In this document: piece after piece, positions 52,279 through 59,893 of the stretch
Numbering within the stretch: the stretch's first letter is position 1
How the letters are laid out: each line of letters begins with the position of its first letter
NCBI RefSeq assembly: GCF_003666015.1
Contig: NZ_QPLT01000002.1
Location: forward strand, 248,001 to 312,000
DNA from: Halorubrum sp. Atlit-26R
GTDB taxonomy: Archaea > Halobacteriota > Halobacteria > Halobacteriales > Haloferacaceae
Length of the DNA stretch: 64,000 bases
Direction: 5' to 3'
The notes under the pieces: generated by a model
What the model was told of the DNA's origin: nothing
What the model saw: the letters and a program-made list of their open reading frames with translations, nothing else
The model's database searches: none
Made by a program: the position numbers and the translations under genes

Positions 52279-52688
52279 TGGAGGTCGAGGATCGCGGCCG
52301 CCAAGTCGCCGTCAGTGTCTTCGAGCGCCGCGCGGGCCTCGGACTTCGAGACGCCGGCTTCTCCGGCGACCTGTTCGACGTCCTCCTCGGGGATGCCGTC
52401 GTCACCGTCGTCCGCGTCGTCGAGCGCGGGGTCGTCCGCGTCGCCGCCCTCGACCGCGGCCGCGCCGCCGGCGCCCGCGTCGGCCACCGCGTCGGGCGAG
52501 CCGACGATCTGGTAGGTCTCCTGGCCTTGGGCGTCCATCTTGGTGACCTGGGCGCCGTCGAAGACGAGGTCGTCGCCGTCGGCCGTCTCGATGACGACCC
52601 GCTCGGCGTCGAGCTCCTCGACGTCGATCCCCATCTGTTTCATCATCTGTTTCATCTTCCGCGGGTTCATGCCGCCGCCTCCGAACAT
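52275..52688 (-). CDS. nac: nascent polypeptide-associated complex protein
   Basis: 137 residues from the ATG at 52688. Archaeal NAC binds new chains at the ribosome exit. It has MNPRKMKQMMKQMGIDVEEL (20 residues) and VVIETADGDDLVFDGAQVTK of the NAC domain, an acidic Ala/Asp linker, and a C-terminal UBA domain (VEQVAGEAGVSKSEARAALE). It leads a nac-trmI operon, with CTTTTTGTG about 25 bases upstream. Translation and tRNA modification share this unit. Confidence 0.95.
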   Translation of the reverse strand: MFGGGGMNPRKMKQMMKQMGIDVEELDAERVVIETADGDDLVFDGAQVTKMDAQGQETYQIVGSPDAVADAGAGGAAAVEGGDADDPALDDADDGDDGIPEEDVEQVAGEAGVSKSEARAALEDTDGDLAAAILDLQ

Positions 52689-52711
52689 GCCAACCGGTTC
52701 GGCCGGACGAC

Positions 52712-52719
52712 ACAAAAAG
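52712..52719 (-). promoter_or_regulatory. TATA-like box of the nac-trmI operon
   Basis: CTTTTTGT on the minus strand, 24 bases upstream of the ATG at 52688. Confidence 0.5.
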
Positions 52720-52830
52720 GGTGTCGACACGGGGCGAAGCGGCGCCGCGCTACGGGAGGGCCGCGGTCTCGGTTGCGGCGAACCCGACCGAGACGGCGGG
52801 GTTGATACGTGTCGCGCGCGAGGCGGAGAT

Positions 52831-53616
52831 ATGTACCTCGCGGACCACACCTGGCCGGAGCTGGGCGACGCGCTGTCGGACGGCTCCGTCGCGCTCGTCC
52901 CGCTCGGCTCGACCGAACAGCACGGCCCGCACCTCCCGCTCGCGACCGATCACCTGATCGCGGAGGGGCTCGCGACGGCGGCCGCCGAGCGGTCGGACGC
53001 GTTCCGGACGCCGACGATCAACGTCGGCGTCAGCCCGCACCACCGGCAGTTCCCGGGGACGATGTGGGTCGACCCGCCCGAGTTCCGCGACTACGTCGAG
53101 TCGTTCTCGCGGAACCTCGCGTACCACGGCATCGACCGGATCGTGTTCGTCAACGCCCACGGCGGGAACGTCCAGCACCTCCGGGAGGTCGGCCGCCGGC
53201 TCCACGAGGACGAGGTCGCCTACGCCGTCGAGTGGATGTGGGACGAGTCGATTCCGGAGCTCGTCGACGACCTCTTCGAGCGCAACGGCCCGCACGCCGG
53301 TCCCAAGGAGACCGCGATGATCACCCACCTCGCGCCCGAGCTCGTCCGCGAGGATCGGCTCGAAGACGCCCGCGACGGCGGCCTCGTCGACCTCGAGAGC
53401 GCCGACACGATGGTCCACGGCGCGCGAACGTTCTACGACGCGGTCGACAACTCCGCGAACGGCGCGTTCGGCGACCCGACCGACGTGACCCCGGAGAAGA
53501 GCGAGCGCCTGTTCGAGGCCGCCGCGGGCCAGCTCGTCCAGTTAGCGGAGTGGATCGGCGAGCGCGACGAGGCGGAGCTGTTCCCCGAGCCCCGAGTGGA
53601 GCGGGAGCCGACTTAG
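52831..53616 (+). CDS. creatininase family amidohydrolase (ArfB-like)
   Basis: 261 residues from the ATG at 52831. The metal site of the family is intact: VPLGSTEQHGPHLPLATDHL (20 residues) carries Glu, His and Asp, and NAHGGNVQHL and GPHAGPKETAM add further ligands. In archaea one branch, ArfB, removes formate from a GTP-derived pyrimidine on the way to riboflavin and F420. The presence of two folate-type genes next door makes ArfB plausible; creatinine use is unlikely. Confidence 0.88.
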   Translation: MYLADHTWPELGDALSDGSVALVPLGSTEQHGPHLPLATDHLIAEGLATAAAERSDAFRTPTINVGVSPHHRQFPGTMWVDPPEFRDYVESFSRNLAYHGIDRIVFVNAHGGNVQHLREVGRRLHEDEVAYAVEWMWDESIPELVDDLFERNGPHAGPKETAMITHLAPELVREDRLEDARDGGLVDLESADTMVHGARTFYDAVDNSANGAFGDPTDVTPEKSERLFEAAAGQLVQLAEWIGERDEAELFPEPRVEREPT

Positions 53617-54323
53617 TCGTCGAACCGGTCGCCGAGGGCCTCCCGGAGCGCGGCGTCGGCCGCCGCCCGCCTCCCGTCCAGAATCTCGAACCGCTCGCCG
53701 CGGCGGCGTTCGAGCCAGCGCAGCAGGCGGGCGGCCCAATCGAGCTTCCGGGCCTTCATCGGATCGACGTCCGGGTCGTCGAAGTTCCACCCGGGGAAGA
53801 CCAGTTCGCCGGCGCCGACGTGGTCGGCGAGGAACGCGGCGCGGTCGCCGTCGGTGAACCCGCCAGTGTTCCGGACCGGCCCCGCCGGGGCCGCCTGCGT
53901 CGTCGCCAGCGTCCACTCGTCGGCGAACCGCGGGAGCCACTCGCGGACCGCCGGGACGTTGTCGCCGTGAGCGTGGGCTGCGACGGGCACGCCCTCGCGG
54001 GTCAGTTCGGCCGCCGTCTCCGGGTTCTTGTCGAGGTCGGTCACCATACAGTCGACGGCGACGCCGCGGTCGGCGAGCACGTCCGCGGCCGTGGATGCGG
54101 CGACGACGACGTCGGCGTCGCGGGCGAACGCGACCTCGTCGGCGAGGCACGGCGCCGCGCCCGCGACGGCGACCGTTTCCCCTTCCCAGTCGCCGAGGCG
54201 GTCGAGCGGGAACGGGGTCGCGAGGTCGGCGGCGACGTCGCGGGCGCGCTCGTCGGCCGCCCGATCGAACCCGAAGTCGGCGAGGATCGCCTCGTAGACG
54301 GGCTCGAAGGTCGCGAATTTCAC
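53613..54323 (-). CDS. mptE: 6-hydroxymethyl-7,8-dihydropterin pyrophosphokinase, MptE type
   Basis: 236 residues. Archaeal MptE (DUF115) activates the pterin for folate or methanopterin synthesis. It shows TVAVAGAAPCLADEVAFARD, DADVVVAASTAADVLADRGV (20 residues), CMVTDLDKNPETAAELTREG (20 residues, with the DLD metal site) and NTGGFTDGDRAAFLADHVGA. Its stop overlaps the creatininase-family stop by four bases on the opposite strand. The next gene upstream on its own strand is dihydropteroate synthase, the following step. Confidence 0.9.
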   Translation of the reverse strand: MKFATFEPVYEAILADFGFDRAADERARDVAADLATPFPLDRLGDWEGETVAVAGAAPCLADEVAFARDADVVVAASTAADVLADRGVAVDCMVTDLDKNPETAAELTREGVPVAAHAHGDNVPAVREWLPRFADEWTLATTQAAPAGPVRNTGGFTDGDRAAFLADHVGAGELVFPGWNFDDPDVDPMKARKLDWAARLLRWLERRRGERFEILDGRRAAADAALREALGDRFDD

Positions 54324-54485
54324 GGGCGGACCACGCTCCGGGGAACCGTCGCGCCGGGCGCAGAACGGCGCCGCCGCTCGCCGGGCGAATTATGGTATGG
54401 ACCGGAGTGGCACAGAGTACCCCTACCCGCGTGCCCCTCCGGCGTCCGGTCGATCGGTTGTCTACACGAGGGCATAAACTTTCTC

Positions 54486-55769
54486 TTAATTCACGTCGCG
54501 GGCGATCTCGTCGATCGCGGCGTCGAGCGGGTCGGAGACGCCTGATACGGCCTCTCGGACCGCCTCGATCGCGGCCGGCGTCCCGATCAGGAGTCCGCGG
54601 CGGTCGCTCGCGGGGCCGTCGTCGGGGGAGCCGTCGCCCGCTGGACCGGCCGAACCGCCGGTGCCGCCGTCGGTCGCAGAGGGGGTTGGCGGGGTCCCCG
54701 CGCGGTTCGGATCGCCCAGCGCGAACGCCGCGCCGCTCGCGTCCCCGCCGACCGTCGCGGCGCGCAGGGCGCCGACCGCCGCGTCGTCGAGGCCGGAGAG
54801 CTCGTAGGTGCGGACGACAGCGTTGCGGGCGACGTCGCGGTCGCCCTGCCTCGCCCCCGCCGCGCCGATCCGGTCGAGGTGGCGCTCGGCCTCTCGGACC
54901 GTCGTCACGTCGAGCTCTTCGACCGCGACCGCGTCGGCGTCGCCGGCGGAGCGGTGGCGGTCGCGGGCGAACTCGGCGCCGACCAGGGCGGCGTCGCGCG
55001 TCTCCGCCACGTCGTGGGTCCGGATCACGTGGGCGCCGCGCTCGACCGCCATGGACGTGGCGGCGAGCGAGACCGGGAGCGCCTCCTCCGTGCTGCGGCC
55101 GGCGATCGTCTTCAGGAAGCTCTTGCGGTTGATCGAGACGAGCAAGGGGCGGCCGTAGCCGCGGAACTCGCGCAGGCGGTGGAACGTCTCGCGGTCGTCC
55201 TCGTGGGTCTTCGCCTCGGACCAGCCGCCGAACGCGGGGTCGAGGATCGTCTTGTCGGTGAGGCCGTTCATCGAGAGCGCCTCGTAGATGTCACCGACGT
55301 CCTCGATCGCTCCCGGTCGCTCCAAGTCGGGCGGCGAGGCCATCTTCGAGACGGCGGCGTCGTGTTCGCGGCAGACGCGGGGCATCTCCGGGTCGGCGAA
55401 GCCGCAGATGTCGTTGACCATGTCGAAGCCGCGCGAGAGGGCCTCGTCGGCGACCTCGTGGTAGCGCGTCTCGATCGACCAGACGGCGTCGCCGGAGGTC
55501 GATTCGAGGGTCTCTATCGCGGTGTCGAGCCGCTCTAACTCCTGTTCGGCCGAGAGCACGTCGAGGTCCTTGTTGGCCGATTCGAGGCCCACGTCGACGA
55601 TGTCGGCGCCCTCGCCGATGAGTTCCTCGTCGACGTACGCCGCGGCCTCGCCGGGGTCGTCGTACACGCTGGGGTCGTACGGCGACTCCTCCGAGACGTT
55701 GAGCACGCCCATGATCCGGGGCGGGTGGTCGTCGCCGATCCCCAGCCCCGCGGCGTCCACGTTTCGCAT
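54486..55769 (-). CDS. folP: dihydropteroate synthase with C-terminal extension
   Basis: 427 residues. Residues 1-265 are the DHPS barrel, which joins pterin pyrophosphate to p-aminobenzoate: IMGVLNVSEESPYDP, ADIVDVGLESANK, DMVNDICGFADPEMP, LVSINRKSFLKTIAG and RTHDVAETRDAAL. About 160 further residues follow, with a helical part (VARNAVVRTYELSGLDDAAV, 20 residues), a Gly/Ser/Pro linker at about 350-385, and a short conserved end (LLIGTPAAIEAVREAVSG). The extension is not in bacterial DHPS; a haloarchaeal-specific domain is likely. mptE lies 160 bases downstream. Confidence 0.92.
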   Translation of the reverse strand: MRNVDAAGLGIGDDHPPRIMGVLNVSEESPYDPSVYDDPGEAAAYVDEELIGEGADIVDVGLESANKDLDVLSAEQELERLDTAIETLESTSGDAVWSIETRYHEVADEALSRGFDMVNDICGFADPEMPRVCREHDAAVSKMASPPDLERPGAIEDVGDIYEALSMNGLTDKTILDPAFGGWSEAKTHEDDRETFHRLREFRGYGRPLLVSINRKSFLKTIAGRSTEEALPVSLAATSMAVERGAHVIRTHDVAETRDAALVGAEFARDRHRSAGDADAVAVEELDVTTVREAERHLDRIGAAGARQGDRDVARNAVVRTYELSGLDDAAVGALRAATVGGDASGAAFALGDPNRAGTPPTPSATDGGTGGSAGPAGDGSPDDGPASDRRGLLIGTPAAIEAVREAVSGVSDPLDAAIDEIARDVN

Positions 55770-55841
55770 ACGATTACCACGGGCGCGAGCGACATAAACG
55801 GGGCGAGTACCCGACGCGCTCGCCGGGGAACTAGTCGCATA

Positions 55842-55851
55842 TCTATTTATA
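55842..55851 (+). promoter_or_regulatory. TATA box upstream of element D
   Basis: CTATTTATAAAC spans about 55842-55853, some 12-20 bases before the conserved GCGGTGGCGCG start. It is the same motif as in the tail units. Confidence 0.5.
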
Positions 55852-55863
55852 AACGGTCACGGT

Positions 55864-56119
55864 GCGGTGGCGCGTGCCGACGAGCGGCCGAAGGCCGCGA
55901 GTCGCACGCGCGAGGGAGTCAGTCGCCGGAGCGAAGCGGAGGCGACTGACGAGGCTGGGGAGGCGTGAGGTGCGGTTGCGGGGCGGTCGGGTTGGACTCA
56001 AAGGGGCAGCCGCGAGGCGGGCGCAGGCGACGTAAGCACCGAAGCGAGGGAGCGAACGAAGTGAGCGACTGAGCGAGGAGCGCAGCGAGCGTGCGCCCGC
56101 CTCGCGGCTGGGGCTTTGG
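55864..56119 (+). ncRNA. multicopy structured element, copy D (candidate non-coding RNA)
   Basis: The best preserved copy. It starts GCGGTGGCGCGTGCC. Helix 1 is GCGCGTGC/GCACGCGC with the inner stem GCGGCC/GGCCGC around GAA. Helix 2 is AGTCGCC/GGCGACT. The GACGAGGCTGGGGAGG block and GGACTCAAAGGGGCAG follow. Helix 3 is a perfect 18-bp pairing of 56008-56025 with 56092-56109 (AGCCGCGAGG against CCTCGCGGCT), where copy A has GGG/CCC at the same place. It fills most of the gap 55770-56240 between two same-strand genes. Confidence 0.62.
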
Positions 56120-56247
56120 CGGTGTTCGCCGTCGGTCCGTCACCAGCTATTTATAAGTCGCCGACTGGGATTCTGGCGGTCTACACCGTTGATCCGTCGC
56201 CATCTATTTATAAACAGATGGACGGCCACCTAAACTCTATTTATAAG
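56112..56247 (+). repeat. 57-bp tail units of element D
   Basis: GGCTTTGGCGG at 56112 and GGATTCTGGCGG at 56168 start successive units 56 bases apart; their CTATTTATAA boxes start at 56147 and 56204, 57 apart. A third box starts at 56237, only 33 further on, and contains the TAA stop of the DUF192 gene read from the other strand. Confidence 0.65.
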
Positions 56248-56798
56248 TCGAACCGAAGCGAGTCGCCCACTTCGACGCCGTGGCGGTCGGTCCACTCGTA
56301 GGGGACTTCCAACACGTACTGGCCCGAACCCGGATACCGCTGCTCCTCGCCGTCCTCGTTCGGTCCCGGTTCGGGCGCGTTGTGGATCCGGACGACCTCC
56401 CGATCGCCGTCGACGAAGACGATATCGATGCCGAAGCTCATCCGACGCATCACGTACGTCAGGCTCTGTCGGGGCGCGTCGTAGACGAACAGCATCCCGC
56501 CGTCCTCGGGCAGCGCCTCGGCGTCGCTGAGCCCGAGGAGACGCTTGTCGCCGTCGTCCGCGATCGCGGCGGTCACCGACCCCCGTTCCTCTCCCTCGGG
56601 ACTCTCGACGGTCACGGTCGTCGTCTCGTAGTCGGCGTACGGCTCGCTGGGCCACTCGATATCACCGTTGGTTCCGTCACCCGTATCGTCTTCGCCCGAA
56701 TCGCTGCCGTCGCTCCCCACGTCCCCGCCCCCGAGACAGCCGGCCGCGGCGCCCGCGGTCGCAACAGCGGTCACTCCGAGGAGCCGACGGCGTCTCAT
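56241..56798 (-). CDS. DUF192 family Tat lipoprotein
   Basis: 185 residues from the ATG at 56798. The signal is RRRRLLGVTAVATAGAAAGC (20 residues) with a lipobox. After an acidic linker, the DUF192 domain shows LPEDGGMLFVYDAPRQSLTY (20 residues), SFGIDIVFVDGDREVVRIHN and the final VLEVPYEWTDRHGVEVGDSL. Function unknown; it is a small surface-exposed beta domain. A TTTTTAAAT box is 24 bases upstream. Its stop codon lies inside the last tail unit of element D. Confidence 0.88.
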   Translation of the reverse strand: MRRRRLLGVTAVATAGAAAGCLGGGDVGSDGSDSGEDDTGDGTNGDIEWPSEPYADYETTTVTVESPEGEERGSVTAAIADDGDKRLLGLSDAEALPEDGGMLFVYDAPRQSLTYVMRRMSFGIDIVFVDGDREVVRIHNAPEPGPNEDGEEQRYPGSGQYVLEVPYEWTDRHGVEVGDSLRFDL

Positions 56799-56821
56799 AC
56801 ACACACCGAAGTGATTCGTGG

Positions 56822-56830
56822 ATTTAAAAA
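56822..56830 (-). promoter_or_regulatory. TATA box of the DUF192 lipoprotein gene
   Basis: TTTTTAAAT on the minus strand, 24 bases before the ATG at 56798. Confidence 0.6.
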
Positions 56831-56881
56831 GCCGGTTCCGCCGGACGGCGGAGGGACCGGCTTCGTGCCGGGAAGGACGCG

Positions 56882-56888
56882 CTTTTAT
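56882..56888 (+). promoter_or_regulatory. TATA box of the 196-residue protein and trmJ operon
   Basis: CTTTTATC lies 25 bases before the ATG at 56913. Confidence 0.55.
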
Positions 56889-56912
56889 CGCCGCCGGAGC
56901 GTAGCCTACGAC

Positions 56913-57503
56913 ATGGCGAAAGTGAGCATCGGCCTCCGCGGATGGCGCTTCGAGGAGGACGAGATATTCACCGACGACGAGGAACTGAAGCCCCTCGACG
57001 AGATTCCGGAGGACCCCCGGGAGCGACTCGTGCGGCTCGTCAGCCTCGTCGAGGAGCCCTGCGACGTCTGTTACCTCGACTACGGCGAAGAGGAGATCAA
57101 CCGCTGTAACCAGGCGGAGATCGTGTACGGAGAGCCGGAGGGCGAGGTGCTCCTCTGCCCCGAACACGAGCCGGACCTGCTCTACTGGTTCCGCGAGGAA
57201 GGCGGCAGCGAGTACAAGGGGTCGGTCGAGTTCGCCGACCGCTTCCACGAGTGGGTCGCCGCCGGCAACGAGGCCCCCGAGGGGTACGCCTCCGTCGAGC
57301 ACGTCGATGAGGACCCCGACGGGCTACCGGACCTGCCGGACCAACAGGAGGTCCAAGAGCGACTGGAGGAGGACTTCGAGGGCGAGCGGATCGACATCCT
57401 CGAACTCGCCGGACAGGAGGACACGGAACGCGAGGAGATCACCGAGGAGGAGCTCTCGGACTCCGACATCGACCTCTCGGCCGACTACCCGTCGGACCGA
57501 TGA
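56913..57503 (+). CDS. conserved haloarchaeal protein with Cys motifs
   Basis: 196 residues. The start KVSIGLRGWRFEEDEIFTDD (20 residues) is followed by VEEPCDVCYLDYGEEEINRC and VLLCPEHEPDLLYWFREEGG, giving Cys at CDVC, C and C, a likely zinc site, and an acidic C-terminal third. Not recognised beyond haloarchaeal conservation. Its stop overlaps the trmJ start by four bases, so it may assist RNA modification. Confidence 0.78.
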   Translation: MAKVSIGLRGWRFEEDEIFTDDEELKPLDEIPEDPRERLVRLVSLVEEPCDVCYLDYGEEEINRCNQAEIVYGEPEGEVLLCPEHEPDLLYWFREEGGSEYKGSVEFADRFHEWVAAGNEAPEGYASVEHVDEDPDGLPDLPDQQEVQERLEEDFEGERIDILELAGQEDTEREEITEEELSDSDIDLSADYPSDR

Positions 57504-58342
57504 GCGGCGGCGAGGGAAGCGAGGGGAGCGCGACCGCGACCGACGAGGGGAGCGACGACTCCGGCGGCGGCCGCCGGAAGCCCGTCGTCGTCGTCGTCGA
57601 GCCCGAGACGCCGGGCAACGTCGGCACCATCGCGAGGGCGATGAAGAACTTCGGGCTCTCCGACCTCAAGCTCGTGGACCCGCCGGAGATAGAGGAGGAC
57701 GGCGAGGCGTACGGCTTCGCCGGCCACGCCCGCGAGGACGTGCTGCCGAACGCCGACGAGGTCACCTTCGACGAGGTCGTCGCGAACTACCACACCGTCG
57801 GCACCACCGCGATCACCGGCGAGGACGACCGCAGCCACGAGCGCTTTCCGTTCAAGACGCCCGTCGAGCTGCGCGAGTCGCTGAAGACGGTCGACGCGCC
57901 CACGGCCATCGTCTTCGGCCGCGAGGGGCGCGGACTCAACAACGAGGAGCTCTCGCGGCTCGACGAGGTGTGCTCGATCCCGGCCGACGACGACTACCCC
58001 GTCCTGAACCTCGGGCAGGCCGCGACCGTGCTCCTGTACGAGCTCCGCGACCTCACCGTCGACGAGACGCAGCTGCCCGACACCGAGGTGACCCGCGCCC
58101 CGGAGGCGGACGTCGAGCGCTTCCACGAGTTCTACGGGGAGTTCCTCGCGGCGACCGGCCAGCGAGAGCACGTCCGCGAGAAGAACGAGCTGCTGATGCG
58201 CCGGCTGCTCGGCCGCGCGCACCCCACCGAGCGCGAGATCCACACCCTGCTCGGCACCTTCCGGAAGGCGAACGCGAAGTTGGAGCACGCCGACCACCTC
58301 GCGGCGAAGTACGACGAGCCGCCGTATCCCAAGGAGCAGTGA
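57500..58342 (+). CDS. trmJ: tRNA 2'-O-methyltransferase, TrmJ (SPOUT) type
   Basis: 280 residues. After a disordered Gly/Ser start, the SPOUT domain shows VVVEPETPGNVGTIARAMKN (20 residues), AIVFGREGRGLNNEELSRLD (20 residues) and IPADDDYPVLNLGQAATVLL, the three knot motifs. Archaeal TrmJ methylates the ribose of C32 in tRNA. The C-terminal helices are the TrmJ extension. It sits between the Cys-motif gene and azlC with tight spacing. Confidence 0.9.
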   Translation: MSGGEGSEGSATATDEGSDDSGGGRRKPVVVVVEPETPGNVGTIARAMKNFGLSDLKLVDPPEIEEDGEAYGFAGHAREDVLPNADEVTFDEVVANYHTVGTTAITGEDDRSHERFPFKTPVELRESLKTVDAPTAIVFGREGRGLNNEELSRLDEVCSIPADDDYPVLNLGQAATVLLYELRDLTVDETQLPDTEVTRAPEADVERFHEFYGEFLAATGQREHVREKNELLMRRLLGRAHPTEREIHTLLGTFRKANAKLEHADHLAAKYDEPPYPKEQ

Positions 58343-58344
58343 CA

Positions 58345-59034
58345 GTGCGCGGCCCCGTCTTCGACGAGGACCTGTTAGCCGGCGTGCACGACGTTTCGCC
58401 GCTGATGCTCGGCATCGCGCCGTTCGCGCTCGTCGCCGGTATCGCGACGGTCGACGCCGGGCTCGGCCTCGCCGAGGCGGTCGGGATGTCCGTGATCGTG
58501 TTCGCGGGCGCCTCCCAGCTCGCCGCGCTGGAGCTGCTCGGCGAGAACGCCCCCCTCGCGGTCGTCGTCGGCACGGCCGTCGTGATCAACCTCCGAATGC
58601 TGATGTACTCGGCCTCCATCGCGCCGCACTTCGCCGACTACGGCCGTCGCCTCCGCGCGGGGCTCGCCTACCTGCTCACGGACCAGGCGTACGCGCTCTC
58701 GGTCGCCGAGTTCGACGAGAACCCGGACCGCAGCCGGTGGCGCTACTACCTCGGCGCGGCCGCGTCGCTGTGGCTCGTTTGGCAGATCGGGACGGTCGCC
58801 GGCGTCGTCCTCGGCGCCGGCGTCCCCGACGCGTGGGGGCTCACCTTCGCGGTGCCGCTCGTGTTCCTCGCGCTCCTCGTCCCCGCGATGAAGGACCGGC
58901 CGACCACCGTCGCGGGCGTCGCGGCCGGCGCGGTCGCCGTCGTCGCCGCCGGGCTCCCGCTCAACCTCGGCCTGCTCGTCGGCGCGCTGTGCGGGATTGC
59001 GGCCGGCCTGGTGACGGAGGTGCGGGCCTCGTGA
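58345..59034 (+). CDS. azlC: AzlC family branched-chain amino acid export subunit
   Basis: 229 residues from a GTG at 58345, two bases after the trmJ stop. The membrane protein shows LMLGIAPFALVAGIATVDAG (20 residues), VFAGASQLAALELLGENAPL and NLRMLMYSASIAPHFADYGR, typical of AzlC. With AzlD it exports branched-chain amino acids or analogues. The start codon is inferred from spacing; no ATG fits. Confidence 0.88.
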   Translation: MRGPVFDEDLLAGVHDVSPLMLGIAPFALVAGIATVDAGLGLAEAVGMSVIVFAGASQLAALELLGENAPLAVVVGTAVVINLRMLMYSASIAPHFADYGRRLRAGLAYLLTDQAYALSVAEFDENPDRSRWRYYLGAAASLWLVWQIGTVAGVVLGAGVPDAWGLTFAVPLVFLALLVPAMKDRPTTVAGVAAGAVAVVAAGLPLNLGLLVGALCGIAAGLVTEVRAS

Positions 59035-59089
59035 CGGACGTGGTCGACGCGGTCGTGACGGACGCGGTCGATGCGGAGGTGACCGCGCC

Positions 59090-59446
59090 GTGACCGGCGC
59101 GCTCGCCGGGCTGGTCGCCTCGCCGCGCGCCTGGGTCGCCATCGTCGTCATCGGCGTCCTCACCTACGGGATCCGGCTCTCCTTCATCCACCTGTTCGGG
59201 CGGATCGACGGGGTCCCGACGCGCGTTCAGCGGCCGCTGCGGTACGTCCCGCCGGCGGTCCTCGCGGCGCTCGTCCTCCCCGACCTGGTGACGCTGCGCC
59301 CCTCGGTCGCCGCGACCCTCCTCGACGAGCGGCTGATCGCGGGCGCCGTCGCCGGCGCGGTCGCGTGGCGGACCGAGAACGTGTTCGCGACCATCGCGAC
59401 CGGGATGGTCACCCTGTGGATCTTCCGATTCGTCGTGTTCGCGTGA
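59090..59446 (+). CDS. azlD: AzlD family transport subunit
   Basis: 118 residues from a GTG at 59090. Four hydrophobic helices are evident, with LTYGIRLSFIHLFGRI near the start and RYVPPAVLAALVLPDLVTLR (20 residues), diagnostic of AzlD. It follows azlC after 55 bases. That short gap holds two 24-base direct repeats (59031, 59055) that form a 20-codon open frame of no clear meaning. Confidence 0.88.
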   Translation: MTGALAGLVASPRAWVAIVVIGVLTYGIRLSFIHLFGRIDGVPTRVQRPLRYVPPAVLAALVLPDLVTLRPSVAATLLDERLIAGAVAGAVAWRTENVFATIATGMVTLWIFRFVVFA

Positions 59447-59486
59447 GGGGCGCGAAGCGACTCCGGACCGGCGAAACTGGCCCGAG

Positions 59487-59855
59487 TCAGTCGAACCGGT
59501 CCGGGTGGCGCCTCGCCAGCGCGAAGGCGACGACGCCGACGAGGAGGGCGATGACGAGCGCGCGCTCGACGCTCACGAACCCCCGGACCGACGAGATCGC
59601 GTACGAGGTCGCCGCGAGGGCGAGGACGGCGTAGCCGACCGCGGCGACGCCGAGCAGCGCGGGGCGAGCATCCGGATTCTTCCAGAGTCGGAGCCGCGTC
59701 GCGGCCGCGGACGCGGCGCCGACGAGGACCCCGACCGGGAGTCCGACGAGCGCGGAGAACTCGGTCGTCGCCGCGAGCAGTTCCGTGACGCCGGCGGCCG
59801 CGACCAGGAAGCCGGTCACCCCGACGCCCACCGTCGCGACGAGTCGCCAGTTCAT
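59487..59855 (-). CDS. four-helix membrane protein, unknown
   Basis: 122 residues with four hydrophobic helices (RLVATVGVGVTGFLVAAAGV; ALVGLPVGVLVGAASAAATR; ALLGVAAVGYAVLALAATSY; ALVIALLVGVVAFALARR). No family recognised. It follows the next small membrane protein gene on the same strand. Confidence 0.7.
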   Translation of the reverse strand: MNWRLVATVGVGVTGFLVAAAGVTELLAATTEFSALVGLPVGVLVGAASAAATRLRLWKNPDARPALLGVAAVGYAVLALAATSYAISSVRGFVSVERALVIALLVGVVAFALARRHPDRFD

Positions 59856-59893
59856 GCCCGTCCGGTCGCGGCGAGGCGAGATAAACCGTCGCG

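Noticed and set aside
54324-54485. Possible tRNA or small RNA between mptE and folP
   Set aside because: No cloverleaf or conserved T-loop could be drawn; only an AT-rich stretch near the folP stop is visible.
16259-56119. Classical MITE with terminal inverted repeats
   Set aside because: The ends (GCGGTGGCGCG and GGCTGGGGCTT) are not inverted copies of each other, and no clear target duplication is seen apart from the palindromic AT boxes.
16193-56247. CRISPR array as an explanation for the tail repeats
   Set aside because: Only two or so units per tail, of 57 bp with internal variation, no constant spacer length pattern and no cas genes in the window.
59031-59093. A 20-codon frame between azlC and azlD
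   Set aside because: It consists of two direct repeats of a Val-Thr-Asp string and has no start signal of its own; more likely spacer.
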